Part shown: piece after piece, positions 10,389-20,379 of the stretch
How the letters are laid out: each line of letters begins with the position of its first letter
Position numbering within the stretch: position 1 is the first letter of the stretch
Assembly: GCA_013215605.1 (NCBI GenBank)
Contig: JABSQW010000104.1
Span: 5,646-38,241 of the forward strand
DNA length: 32,596 nt
Direction of reading: 5' to 3'
Source of the DNA: Myxococcales bacterium
GTDB taxonomy: Bacteria; Myxococcota_A; UBA9160; SMWR01
Notes under the pieces: generated by a model
Database searches by the model: none
The model's input: the letters and a program-made list of their open reading frames with translations, nothing else
What the model was told of the DNA's origin: nothing
Program-made: the position numbers and the translations under genes

Positions 10389-11404
10389 GGAGCGAAGCTC
10401 CGCACGTGGTGGCGGCGCAAGAGCCACAGAAAGAGCGGCCCTCCCACGAGCGCGGTAATCGCACCGACGGGTAGCTCGCGGCCATCGAGCAGGGTACGCG
10501 CCACGGTGTCACAAACCACGAGAAACGCCGCGCCCCCGAGCACTGCGGCTGGGATCAGCAGACGGTGATCCGGCCCGAACACGACGCGCAGCAGGTGGGG
10601 AATGATGAGCCCGACGAAGCCGATCAGACCCGCAGCAGAGACCGCGGCCCCGACCATGAGCGACGTCGCCACGAGCAACAATCGCTTGTGTCGCTCCACC
10701 TCCACTCCGAGCTGCTGAGCGGACTCCTCGCCGAGCGTCAGGAGGTTCAAGCTGCGCGCCATCGGCGCCGCGCACAGAAGTCCGAGTAACAGAAACGCCG
10801 CGACCCAGCCCGCGATATCGATGCGGGTGGCGGACAGATTTCCGATGAGCCAGAGGAAGATACTCGCACTCTCTGTGAGTCCTGCCGTAGACGCGAGAAA
10901 CACGATCGCCGCAGACGCAAAGGCATTGAAGACCACGCCGGTCAGGAGCAGGTGCGTAGCCGACACACGACCGCGTACGCCAGCTACGCCGAAGAGCAGG
11001 AGCGTCGTCGCCACCGATCCCGCGAACGCCGCGGGCGGGACCGCCTCGTAGCCGAGTCCCACGGCGCTGCCGACGCTCAGCATCGCGATGCCACCGAGCG
11101 CCGCCCCGCCCGACACGCCGAGTACATAGGGATCGGCGAGGGGATTGCGAAGCAGCGCCTGGAAGAGCACGCCCGACACGGAGAGCGCGGCACCCACGAG
11201 GACGGCGAGCACGACGCGGGGAAGGCGGATGCGCAGCACGATGTCGGCCGCCGGTCCATCGACGTCATTGCCCACGAGTACGTCGAGGACGCGGCCGGGT
11301 GCCAGCGTGCTCGGCCCCACGACGAGACCCGCGAACACACTGCAAGCGAGGAAACCCGCGAGCAACGCGAGCACACCGGCGACACGCCCCAGGGTGATCC
11401 TCAC
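10385..11404 (-). CDS. btuC: ABC importer permease, FecCD/BtuC family
   Basis: 339 residues from the GTG at 11404, overlapping the btuF stop as GTGA. Strongly hydrophobic, with about ten predicted membrane helices. Contains family landmarks: RLPRVVLAVLVGAALSVSG, then QALLRNPLADPYVLGVSGGA, TLGEESAQQLGV for coupling to the ATPase, and GLIGFVGLIIPHLLR near the C-terminus. It forms the dimeric channel for vitamin B12 or a similar chelate. Upstream in-frame starts would lengthen the N-terminus by an Arg/Gly-rich stretch inside btuF and are rejected. Confidence 0.92.
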
Positions 11405-12357
11405 GGGTCGATGTCCGAGGTGGCCGCGGCCCCCGAGGCCGCGGACGTACACACCGCGCCTTGGGCCCCCGCGCCGCTCGCACCGCACTGCACCGCGCCG
11501 GCGAGGATGCGCACGGCGCGTCCGATGTGGGGCCCGGGCAGCGTCACGTCGGCGCGCGACACCTCGACGACTCCTCCGTCACGCACTGCGGGCAGCGATG
11601 CCCAGCGCGACCAATAGCTCGCGGGCGGTTCCGCGGCGTCCGTCGCGTCGAGGATCAGCTCTGGGGCGGCCGCGACGAGCCACTCGATGCCGACGCGCGG
11701 ATAGGGATCATCGAACTCCGCAGCCACGTTCTCGACGCCGGTAGCGCTGAGCATCTCGTCGATGAAGCTGCCGCGTCCCACCACGAACAGCGGCTCGCGT
11801 TGCAGCACCATCACACCGCGGGGTCGGCGCCTCACCGCCGATGCACTCCTCACCTCCTCGAAGCTCCGCTGGATGTCGGCCACGACGGTTCGCGCGGAGA
11901 CTGCGCGTCCGACGCGCTCGCCGAGAATGTTCACCGACGCGAGCAGCTCCGCGAGGGTGATGTTCGGCAGTGAGAGCACCTCGATTCCGAGGGCCGTCAA
12001 GCGCGCGTGAAAGTCGCGCTGCTGAACGCTCGGGACCAGGGCGACGAGGTCGGGCTCGAGGGCCACGACGGCTTCGAGGCTCGGATTGAACAGTCCGCCT
12101 ACGCGAGGCAGGGACGCCACTCCGGGCTCGACCTGCGCCGAGTACTCGTCGACGCCGACGAGGGTCTCTCGCGCGTCGAGGACGAGGAGGATCTGTGTGA
12201 GAGATGGATTCATCGACACGACCCGCTTCGCCGGAGGCCGCACCGCGAGCTCGGCGCGAGTCGATCCCGCGACGGCCAGCGAAACGGCCAGCGAAACGGC
12301 CAGCGCACGCGAACTGCACAGGACGGCACGCTGCCGGGATCTGCTGGGGGGCGGCAC
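11401..12357 (-). CDS. btuF: Periplasmic cobalamin-type binding protein
   Basis: 318 residues, starting at a GTG. A signal peptide (RALAVSLAVSLAVAGSTRAE) is followed by the two-lobed class III binding fold: KRVVSMNPSLTQILLVLDA, VGVDEYS, RVGGLFNPSLEAVVALEPDLV and the C-lobe GVMVLQREPLFVVG plus GIEWLVAAAPELIL. These match BtuF/helical-backbone metal-receptor proteins that deliver cobalamin or a related metal chelate to a BtuCD-type permease. The C-terminal tail is Ala/Gly/Ser-rich with two cysteines, an odd extension. The signal-peptide region is encoded by a 12-bp tandem repeat. No cobalamin riboswitch is visible upstream, so regulation is unclear; haem or siderophore transport remains possible. 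Confidence 0.82.
   Translation of the reverse strand: MPPPSRSRQRAVLCSSRALAVSLAVSLAVAGSTRAELAVRPPAKRVVSMNPSLTQILLVLDARETLVGVDEYSAQVEPGVASLPRVGGLFNPSLEAVVALEPDLVALVPSVQQRDFHARLTALGIEVLSLPNITLAELLASVNILGERVGRAVSARTVVADIQRSFEEVRSASAVRRRPRGVMVLQREPLFVVGRGSFIDEMLSATGVENVAAEFDDPYPRVGIEWLVAAAPELILDATDAAEPPASYWSRWASLPAVRDGGVVEVSRADVTLPGPHIGRAVRILAGAVQCGASGAGAQGAVCTSAASGAAATSDIDP
12271..12306. repeat. 12-bp tandem repeat, three copies, in the btuF signal peptide
   Basis: Three consecutive copies of AACGGCCAGCGA (first and last with one substitution each) encode a repeated Leu-Ala-Val-Ser in the hydrophobic core of the signal peptide. In-frame copy-number change would lengthen or shorten that core by four residues without frameshift. 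Confidence 0.85.
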
Positions 12358-12402
12358 GCGGTATTAGATAGCGCGAGCGAGGTGGCTCGGCCGAGGTAAA
12401 GC

Positions 12403-12422
12403 CGGCGGCACACGGGCCGCCG
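12403..12422 (-). terminator. GC-rich hairpin downstream of the helix-hairpin-helix gene
   Basis: CGGCGGC-6 bases-GCCGCCG, a 7-bp stem, in the 127-bp gap between the helix-hairpin-helix gene and btuF on the same strand. No U-run follows, so it may be a weak terminator or just part of the btu leader. Confidence 0.35.
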
Positions 12423-12440
12423 AAACGCGGGAGAGAGCGA

Positions 12441-12456
12441 CCCGGCGCCCGCCGGG
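12441..12456 (-). terminator. Second GC-rich hairpin in the same gap
   Basis: CCCGGC-GCCC-GCCGGG forms a 6-bp stem 28 bases after the helix-hairpin-helix stop codon. With the next hairpin it could end the upstream transcript; no U-run is present. Confidence 0.35.
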
Positions 12457-12484
12457 CCGCTACTCATCGATGTCTCGAATCTCC

Positions 12485-12877
12485 CTACTGACGTGCGGCC
12501 AGCTGGGCCGTCGTCTTGCCCGAGACCGCCAGGTGGCGGCGGAGCTTCGAGAGACTCGCCTCGCCGATGCCCTTGACCTCGAGGAGTTCCTCGACGCGCT
12601 TGAACCCGCCTCGCCGCTTGCGCTGCTCGATCACCGCGCGGGCCCGGGTCTCGCCGATCCCCGGCAGCAGCTGGAGCTCCTGCGCCGAGGCCGTGTTGAT
12701 GTTGACCACTCCGGTGAGCATCACCTCCGTGGCCCTGGCGGAATCCGCGGGTCCCGCCGAGCCGCCGGCGAGGGCCGTGCTGGGGCTGAGCAGCAGTGCG
12801 AGAATCGCGGTTCCAGCGCTCAGGAATCCGGCGAGCGCGCGTCGGCGCGCCCGCACTTCGTGCGTTCGATCGTTCAT
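12485..12877 (-). CDS. Small exported helix-hairpin-helix protein (ComEA-like)
   Basis: 130 residues. A signal peptide or N-terminal anchor (RRALAGFLSAGTAILALLLS) is followed after a short Gly/Ala/Ser spacer by one ComEA-type double helix-hairpin-helix: VNINTASAQELQLLPGIGE, TRARAVIEQRKRRGGFKRVE, ELLEVKGIGEASLSKLRRHL. The NINTA start and the two GIG hairpins are diagnostic. Such proteins bind double-stranded DNA outside the cytoplasmic membrane, as in DNA uptake, though single-domain homologs are often uncharacterised. No other competence gene is nearby. The ATG at 12877 is chosen because it opens the signal peptide. It follows the polyprenyl synthase gene by 77 bp on the same strand. Confidence 0.85.
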   Translation of the reverse strand: MNDRTHEVRARRRALAGFLSAGTAILALLLSPSTALAGGSAGPADSARATEVMLTGVVNINTASAQELQLLPGIGETRARAVIEQRKRRGGFKRVEELLEVKGIGEASLSKLRRHLAVSGKTTAQLAARQ

Positions 12878-12954
12878 GGGTTTTCGACTCCGGGGACCCG
12901 GGGCGAGAACGGTTCGACCGCGGCGTGCAGTCGCGACGGCGAAACGGGCGCGGT

Positions 12955-13998
12955 TCAGCGGTCGCGGTAGGCGGAGTAGCGAACAGCGGCCAGCATGTCC
13001 TGCTTGGCGCGGCAGTCGGGAAAGGGCCTGATGGCGGATTCCGCGCGCTGCACGTGTTGTTCGGCGCGTCGCAGCGTATCGGTGACGCCATTGTAGCGGT
13101 CGATCAGCTCGACGACGGGGGTGACGTCGAGCGCTTCCTCGGCAGTCCCGGCATCGCTCCACGTGGGGTCGAGCTCGGAGAGGCGACCGGCGGTCTTCAG
13201 CAGCGACGTAATGGTTTCGCGCTCGGCCGGAGCGCAGCGCTTCAGGGTGAGGAGCAGCGGCAGGGTGACCTTTCCCTCGCGTAGATCGGTGTAGGGGCGC
13301 TTGCCGAGCTCTTCTTCTCCGGCCTCGTAGTCGAGCACGTCGTCGCGCAGCTGGAATGCGATGCCGAGCTCACGACCGAACTCGGCGAGCTTGCGCTGCT
13401 CGGTGCGCGTGACACCGCCGAGGATGGAGCCGGTCTCGCACGACGCGGACAGCAGCACGGCGCTCTTGTGCTCGATGACCGAGAAGTAGTGGGCCTCGGT
13501 GACGTTGGCGTCGTAGCTGCGTTGGAGCTGAAGGAGCTCGCCCTCCGACATGCAGAGGATTGCGTTGACGAAGGAGTTGAGGATGTCGGCATTGCCGTCC
13601 TCGGTGACGATCGACGACGCGCGCGCGTAGAAGAAGTCCCCCGCAAGAACGGCGCGGCGATTTCCCCAGAGCGCGTTCGCACTCGGCCGCCCGCGGCGCA
13701 GCTCCGAGATATCGACGACGTCGTCGTGGAGCAGCGACGCGGTGTGCATGAGCTCGATGGCCGCAGCGACGTGGATGCTGCGCGGCCCCGTGTAACCGCA
13801 CAGCTCGGCCGCCCACAGGACGAGCGCAGGGCGGATCCGCTTGCCCCCAGAGCTCAGTACGTGATCGCCGAGGAGGGGGATCAGCTCGCTCTCGGAGCCG
13901 AATTGCTCGCGAATGTGCTGCTCTACGAGCTCGAGCTCGGACCCGATGCGCTTCAAGCCCGCGATGAAGGCTTCGCTGTGGCTGGTCTGCTGCGTCAT
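12955..13998 (-). CDS. ispB: Long-chain polyprenyl diphosphate synthase
   Basis: 347 residues. Trans-prenyltransferase that extends farnesyl or geranylgeranyl diphosphate with isopentenyl diphosphate to make the side chain of quinones. GGKRIRP (51-57) binds isopentenyl diphosphate; the first aspartate-rich motif is DDVVD (92-96), the second DDVLD (219-223), both intact; GKRPYTDLREGKVTLPLL follows as in IspB-type enzymes. The C-terminus ends YRDR, resembling the Arg-rich end of octaprenyl synthases. Product length cannot be set from sequence. A strong promoter ends only 8 bases before the ATG, suggesting a nearly leaderless mRNA. Confidence 0.92.
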   Translation of the reverse strand: MTQQTSHSEAFIAGLKRIGSELELVEQHIREQFGSESELIPLLGDHVLSSGGKRIRPALVLWAAELCGYTGPRSIHVAAAIELMHTASLLHDDVVDISELRRGRPSANALWGNRRAVLAGDFFYARASSIVTEDGNADILNSFVNAILCMSEGELLQLQRSYDANVTEAHYFSVIEHKSAVLLSASCETGSILGGVTRTEQRKLAEFGRELGIAFQLRDDVLDYEAGEEELGKRPYTDLREGKVTLPLLLTLKRCAPAERETITSLLKTAGRLSELDPTWSDAGTAEEALDVTPVVELIDRYNGVTDTLRRAEQHVQRAESAIRPFPDCRAKQDMLAAVRYSAYRDR

Positions 13999-14006
13999 CG
14001 GCGTCG

Positions 14007-14035
14007 AACCTAGCCGTCCCCGGCGCCCCTGTCAA
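14007..14035 (-). promoter_or_regulatory. Sigma-70 promoter of ispB
   Basis: TTGACA (14030-14035) and TAGGTT (14007-14012) on the reverse strand with a 17-base spacer. Transcription is predicted to start at about 14000, two bases before the ispB ATG. AT-rich DNA directly upstream of the -35 box could act as an UP element. Confidence 0.6.
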
Positions 14036-14207
14036 AGCCCGTTTTGGCAAAAATCCACATAAATATCAGGGGGTTAACTGGCATCCACGGTTCCGTTGCC
14101 GGTCGGACACGCGCGCAGCCAAGCGACCGCGGCAGCCGCGTCGGCGCCGTCGCCGCGCCCCGCTTCGGGGACCCGGACCCGGCGGAAGCCCAGACGCCGG
14201 CTCGCGA

Positions 14208-14243
14208 CGCTGTAAACCCCGTTGTAGAGTGCGGTTGACAGCG
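14208..14243 (+). promoter_or_regulatory. BirA-type biotin operator upstream of bioB
   Basis: CTGTAAACC-14 bases-GGTTGACAG (core 14210-14241) matches the known BirA operator consensus TTGTAAACC-N14/15-GGTTTACAA with the right arm length and spacing; the dyad extends one more base pair on each side. It precedes bioB by 84 bp. Holo-BirA repressor bound here would shut the operon when biotin is abundant. The one base off in the right arm creates a perfect TTGACA (14235-14240), possibly the -35 box, although no good -10 follows. Confidence 0.75.
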
Positions 14244-14293
14244 CCTGCCGGTCCGCTTTCTCCCCCCGCCGGGCGGGCGGGCAACCGCACTCT
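14226..14293 (+). promoter_or_regulatory. 12-bp perfect inverted repeat in the bioB leader
   Basis: AGAGTGCGGTTG (14226-14237) and CAACCGCACTCT (14282-14293) are perfect reverse complements with 44 bases between them. The left arm overlaps the right half of the BirA operator. If transcription begins upstream of 14226 the leader would form a strong stem ending 22 bases before the ribosome site. Confidence 0.5.
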
Positions 14294-14326
14294 CCGATCT
14301 TCGCCGAGATCCCACAGGAGGCCCTC

Positions 14327-15414
14327 GTGACCACAGCGCCCCTCGACCCCACCCACCGGTTCGCCGAACGCGCCCTGCGCGGCGAGGCCCCGAGCGAGAC
14401 CGAGTGCCTCGAGATTCTCGATGGCCCCGACGTGGCCCTGCTGCCGCTCCTGCACGCCGCGTTCATCCCGCGCGAACGGCACTTCGGCCGCAAGGTGATG
14501 GTCCACATCCTGAACAACGTGCAGAACGGGCTGTGCCCCGAGGATTGCGGGTACTGCTCGCAGTCGCGCGACTCCGAGGCCGCGATTCGCAAGTACGCGA
14601 TGAAGAGCGACGAGGAGATCCTCGCCGAGGCCGAGCACGCCGCGCGCGCCGGCGCCACGCGCTACTGCATGGTGCTCTCGGGCCGCGGGCCGACGATCGA
14701 GCGCACGAAGAAGCTCGCCGGGATCATCCGCACCGTGAAGGACCGCTATCCCATGGAGGTGTGCCTGTCCGCCGGTCTCCTCGAGGAGGAGCACGCGCGC
14801 ATCCTCGCCGCTGCCGGACTCGACCGCTTCAACCACAACCTCAACACGAGCGAGTCCCACTACGAGAAGATCTGCACGACGCACACGTACGCCGATCGCG
14901 TGCGCACCCTGCAGGCCGCGAAGAAGTGCGGCATCGAGCCTTGCAGTGGGCTCATCGTCGGCATGGGCGAGGAGAGCCGCGACGTCGTCGAGGTGGCGTT
15001 TCGTCTGCGCGAGCTCGAGGTGCCGTCGATTCCCGTGAACTTCCTCATCCCCATCGAGGGCAACCCCGTGGTCGACGACGGCACGCTCACCCCCGAGCGC
15101 TGCCTGCGCGTGCTCGCGATGATGCGCCTCGTCAATCCGACAGCGGAGATCCGGGTGGCCGGCGGCCGCGAGGGGCACCTCCGCGCGCTCGGGGCACTGG
15201 CGCTGTGGCCCGCGAACTCGCTGTTCGTCGAGGGCTACCTCACGACCCGCGGCGACACCGAGGATGCCACCTACCGCATGATCCGCGACGCGGGCTTCGA
15301 GGTCGACGGCAACTCCCTCTACGAAGAGGCCGAAGCGAGCGCTCCGGGGAAGACCCGCTTCCGCCTCGCCGGCGGCGAGGGTGAGATCCTGAAGCCCGAC
15401 ATCCGCCGGGACGC

Positions 15415-15418
<4 letters not shown>
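14327..15418 (+). CDS. bioB: Biotin synthase
   Basis: 363 residues, starting at a GTG with AGGAGG 5 bases upstream. Radical SAM enzyme that inserts sulfur into dethiobiotin, the last step of biotin synthesis. The radical SAM cluster motif CxxxCxxC is C70/C74/C77 (CPEDCGYCSQS). Other conserved stretches: FNHNLNTS, CSGLIVGMGE, PVNFLIPIEGNP, and RVAGGREGHL, which carries the Arg that ligates the auxiliary 2Fe-2S cluster in the family. First gene of bioB-bioF-bioD; its stop overlaps the bioF start as GTGA. Likely repressed by BirA. Confidence 0.97.
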
Positions 15419-17279
<1,861 letters not shown>

Positions 17280-17299
17280 ACCGCTTCGCGCGTTCCGCG

Positions 17300-18898
17300 T
17301 CAGCGTCCCAGGAGAACGGGGCCCTGCTCTGTCGGCGTCACGCCAGTACAGGACCGGGCGCGCTTCGTTACGTCGCTGAAGTCGTAGATCCCAAAGCGAC
17401 CGGTGGCGAAGTACTGGCGATCCGGCAGCAGACCGAGGTCGGTGCCGAAATAGCTGTCGAAGATCACGCGAAACGTGTTTACCGGAGAGATCGAGTCGTA
17501 GAGAAGGTCCTGCGCGACGCCCGGCAGCCGATAGGCGTTGAGGATCGCGAAGGACTCGACGAGGCAGGTCGTCTGAGGCCAGCGCTTCCAGAACAGCCGA
17601 AGCCCGTGGTCGCCGTGGATCACGATGACCGGGGAGCGGAGCGAATCGCGCTGAATGCGGTCCACGGCCTCCATGACCCGCCGATTGACGGCTTCCACCT
17701 CTTCTCGATAGGCGCGAGCGACTCGGCGGACCTGCTTCTGGCTGTAGCTGCGAAAGTTCGACATCTTGATCGTCACCCCGTCGGACCCGAAAACGAACGG
17801 AGGGTGGGGCGAGTGGATGTGGGCGAACACGAACTTCGGCCCCGGCTGCGACGCCAACTCTCCGAGCTGGGCGATCGCCCAGCTGATCTGGTCCCGGCGA
17901 CGCCCACCCGGAGCCACGCCGCCGAAACGAACGCGGTCGGTGAGCGACCCGATCGGTGTCATGTCGACGAGGACGCTCAAGAGACCGTCGGGCCCCAGGC
18001 CACCCGACGCGAAATGCAGCTGCTCGTCGGCGCCGTGCATGCGGAAGCGCTCGACCCCCGACGAAATTGAAACGATGCGGTAGCCGAGACCGCGCAGGCC
18101 ATCGACCACGCGGTTGCGCTCGAACATCTCGAGCGGCGGACGCGTGTTTCTCGGCCGGCGCATCCCGGCCGTCACTACTTCTTGATACTGGAAATTGAGC
18201 ACGGTCGGAAGCACGAGATCCGTGAGCTGATAGTTGGTCAGACTGTCCTGGGCCACGAAGAAGCCCCGGGATTCCAGGCCTGCGACGAATTCCGTGTTGT
18301 CGTGCAGGAAGAGGTCACGCAGTACATCCGAGCGCGCGTAGCCGTCGAGCACGATGTGGTAGATGTCCGGCGGGTCGTCGGGCGCGACGAGTCGGAGCGG
18401 AGCGGAAGGGCGCGGGTCCGAGCCCTCGCGGACCCGAGGCGCGGCGCCACCCGCCACATCTTCCGCGACGAACGTAGCGATCTCGAGCATGGGAAACGCG
18501 ACGAGCACGATGGCGACAGCGTTGACGACGCGCGTCGACAGCGCGGCGTTCTCGGGATGGCGGCGGAGCAGGACGGCCGCGGCGGCGAGCGCGCCGAGTT
18601 CGAGCGCCATCGAGATCTCGGGCCAGATCTCCGCCACGGACTCGCGCAGGGTCCGCTCCCCCCACGCCACGATGGTCTGGTGGAGGAAGGCGACGGCGAG
18701 CGCGGTCGAGGCCAGGAGCGCAGCCCGTTGGAAATCGGAGATGATCCGCCGCGCAACGAGGAACAGCACCCCGGCCGCGGCGAGCGCCGCGGCGAGCGCG
18801 GGACCGACTTCTCGGAGGTCGACCTCGCTGATGTTGGCCCCAACAACGAACAGGACGGGATAGCAGGCGATCAGAATCGGGTGGAAGGGCCGCGTCAT
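17300..18898 (-). CDS. Membrane-anchored sulfatase/alkaline phosphatase-fold hydrolase
   Basis: 532 residues from the ATG at 18898 (MTRPFHPILI); an ATG at 18949 adds 17 residues and cannot be excluded. About four to five membrane helices fill residues 1-155. The outer domain has the alkaline phosphatase superfamily layout: DIYHIVLDGYARSDVL (first metal Asp), the NYQLTDLVLPTVLN stretch where the Ser/Thr nucleophile sits in related proteins, FAHIHSPHPPFVF, and VIVIHGDHGL with the metal-binding Asp-His. Relatives include lipoteichoic-acid-synthase-like and phosphoethanolamine-transferase-like enzymes that act on envelope glycans or lipids. Whether it is a sulfatase, phosphatase or transferase cannot be decided. 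Confidence 0.78.
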   Translation of the reverse strand: MTRPFHPILIACYPVLFVVGANISEVDLREVGPALAAALAAAGVLFLVARRIISDFQRAALLASTALAVAFLHQTIVAWGERTLRESVAEIWPEISMALELGALAAAAVLLRRHPENAALSTRVVNAVAIVLVAFPMLEIATFVAEDVAGGAAPRVREGSDPRPSAPLRLVAPDDPPDIYHIVLDGYARSDVLRDLFLHDNTEFVAGLESRGFFVAQDSLTNYQLTDLVLPTVLNFQYQEVVTAGMRRPRNTRPPLEMFERNRVVDGLRGLGYRIVSISSGVERFRMHGADEQLHFASGGLGPDGLLSVLVDMTPIGSLTDRVRFGGVAPGGRRRDQISWAIAQLGELASQPGPKFVFAHIHSPHPPFVFGSDGVTIKMSNFRSYSQKQVRRVARAYREEVEAVNRRVMEAVDRIQRDSLRSPVIVIHGDHGLRLFWKRWPQTTCLVESFAILNAYRLPGVAQDLLYDSISPVNTFRVIFDSYFGTDLGLLPDRQYFATGRFGIYDFSDVTKRARSCTGVTPTEQGPVLLGR

Positions 18899-19036
18899 TC
18901 GCGCAGTTCCAAGCACGTTCGGGGATCGTGCACCACGCCGGAGCGACATGCGAACCTATGCCGAGAAATCCAGAACTGCCGGCCCGAGGTGCGGCTGAGC
19001 GCGACACGCGTTGCGGACAGCCCGTAGGATGCCACC

Positions 19037-20311
19037 ATGATCCCCAGCGAGCTTCCCACCCGGCGCTACGCCTATTTCGTCGTCGCCTCGCTCTTCGCGG
19101 TGTCGGCGTTCGGTCAGGCCGACCGCTTTCTGTTCGGCCTGATGATCGAGCCCATCAAAGCCGAACTCGGCCTGTCGGACACCTCGATGGGTCTACTGGC
19201 GGGCTTCGCCTTCGCGGTCTTCTACACGGTCCTCGGGATCCCGATCGCGCGCTGGGCGGATCGCGGCACTCGCCGCTCGATCATCGCGCTCGGCCTGTTC
19301 TTCTGGAGCCTGATGACCATCAGCTGCGGTCTGGCCCAGAATCTCTGGCAGATGGCGCTGGCGCGAGTGGGGGTCGGCGTCGGCGAGGCAGCGGGGGCGC
19401 CGCCCGGGCACTCGCTGCTGATGGACTACTTCCCCCCCGAGCGTCGCGCGCGAGTGATCGGTCTCCACGCGATGGGCGGAAGCCTGGGACTGATCGCCGC
19501 GCTCCTGATTGGCGGGTGGGTTGCGGAACATTACGGCTGGCGCACGGCGTTCCTGGCGGCGGGCTTGCCGGGGCTCGCGCTCGCGCTGTTGATCCGCCTG
19601 ACCGTACGCGAGCCCGTTCGCGGAGCCTTCGATCCGCCGGCGACGCGCGTCGAGCCCGCGTCGATCCGCGAGGTGTTCGCATTCCTGCTGCGGCTTCCCT
19701 CGTACTGGCACCTCACTCTCGCCGGGAGCCTCCACTCGTTCGCCGGCATTGGCGCCGCGTCGTGGAACGCGGTGTTCCTGATGCGCGTGCACGGCTTCGG
19801 CATCGCCGAGGCCGGCGCGACCCTCGCCCTGCTGAACGCCTCGTTCTCGATGGTCGCGATCGGAATCTCGGGCTTCATCGCCGATGCCCTCGGCCGACGC
19901 GACGTCCGCTGGTACCAGTGGCTTCCGGCGCTGGGCGGGATCCTCCACGTACCGCCGGCTCTCGCTTTCCTGCTGTACCCCGACGCCGCGGTAGCGATCT
20001 GGTTTCTCCCCGTGGCGGCGTTCTTCGGCGGTTTCTGGGCGGGCCCCAGCATCACCATGGCGGTCAGCCTCGCGAAGCCCCAGATGCGCGCGACGGCCTC
20101 GGCGCTGCTGCTTCTCGTGATGAATCTGATCGGCCTCGGTTTCGGCCCGAGTGCGGTGGGCATCATGAACGACGCCCTCGCGCCGCGTTTTGGCGACGAA
20201 GCCGTGCGCTACTCGCTGCTCCTCATTGGCGTCACGTCGCTGTGGGGCTGCGCGCACAACTGGGTGGCAGCTCGGCACTTGCGGCGGGATCTCGACGCGA
20301 AAGCGGCGTGA
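19037..20311 (+). CDS. Major facilitator superfamily transporter
   Basis: 424 residues with about twelve predicted membrane helices. The cytoplasmic loop 2-3 motif is present in the form ARWADRGTRRSII, and GEAAGAPPGHSLLMDYFPPERRARVIGLH resembles Spinster-type and glycerophosphoinositol-type carriers. TAGGAT lies shortly upstream of the ATG. Substrate unknown. It is divergent from the sulfatase-like gene (starts 138 bp apart) and convergent with nagA, so a functional link is only suggestive. Confidence 0.88.
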   Translation: MIPSELPTRRYAYFVVASLFAVSAFGQADRFLFGLMIEPIKAELGLSDTSMGLLAGFAFAVFYTVLGIPIARWADRGTRRSIIALGLFFWSLMTISCGLAQNLWQMALARVGVGVGEAAGAPPGHSLLMDYFPPERRARVIGLHAMGGSLGLIAALLIGGWVAEHYGWRTAFLAAGLPGLALALLIRLTVREPVRGAFDPPATRVEPASIREVFAFLLRLPSYWHLTLAGSLHSFAGIGAASWNAVFLMRVHGFGIAEAGATLALLNASFSMVAIGISGFIADALGRRDVRWYQWLPALGGILHVPPALAFLLYPDAAVAIWFLPVAAFFGGFWAGPSITMAVSLAKPQMRATASALLLLVMNLIGLGFGPSAVGIMNDALAPRFGDEAVRYSLLLIGVTSLWGCAHNWVAARHLRRDLDAKAA

Positions 20312-20328
20312 CTCGCGAGACACGCGAG
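20312..20328. terminator. Small hairpin between the convergent MFS and nagA genes
   Basis: CTCGCG-5 bases-CGCGAG starts immediately after the MFS stop codon. Six-base stem, no U-run; weak support as a terminator. Confidence 0.25.
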
Positions 20329-20379
20329 CGCCCGGTGGCTGCGCGGCAGCGAGGGCGAGAATAGGCGGGTCGATCCGGA

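Larger units (their letters stand above)
13999..14326. other. Divergent intergenic region ispB / bioB
   Basis: 328 bp without a gene. From left to right it holds the ispB promoter, an AT-rich stretch (about 14040-14078) placed like an UP element for that promoter, a GC-rich stretch with small hairpins such as CCCCG-CTT-CGGGG (14158-14170), the BirA-type operator, a long inverted repeat in the bioB leader and the bioB ribosome site AGGAGG. A short open frame starting at a TTG near 14044 has no coding support. Confidence 0.8.

Noticed and set aside
12358-12484. Cobalamin riboswitch upstream of the btuF gene
   Set aside because: The B12-box sequences (such as GCCACTG and AGGAGACCTGCC) are absent; only GC hairpins are seen.
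14044-14238. 64-codon open frame in the bioB upstream region
   Set aside because: TTG start, no ribosome site, no family resemblance, and it overlaps the BirA operator.
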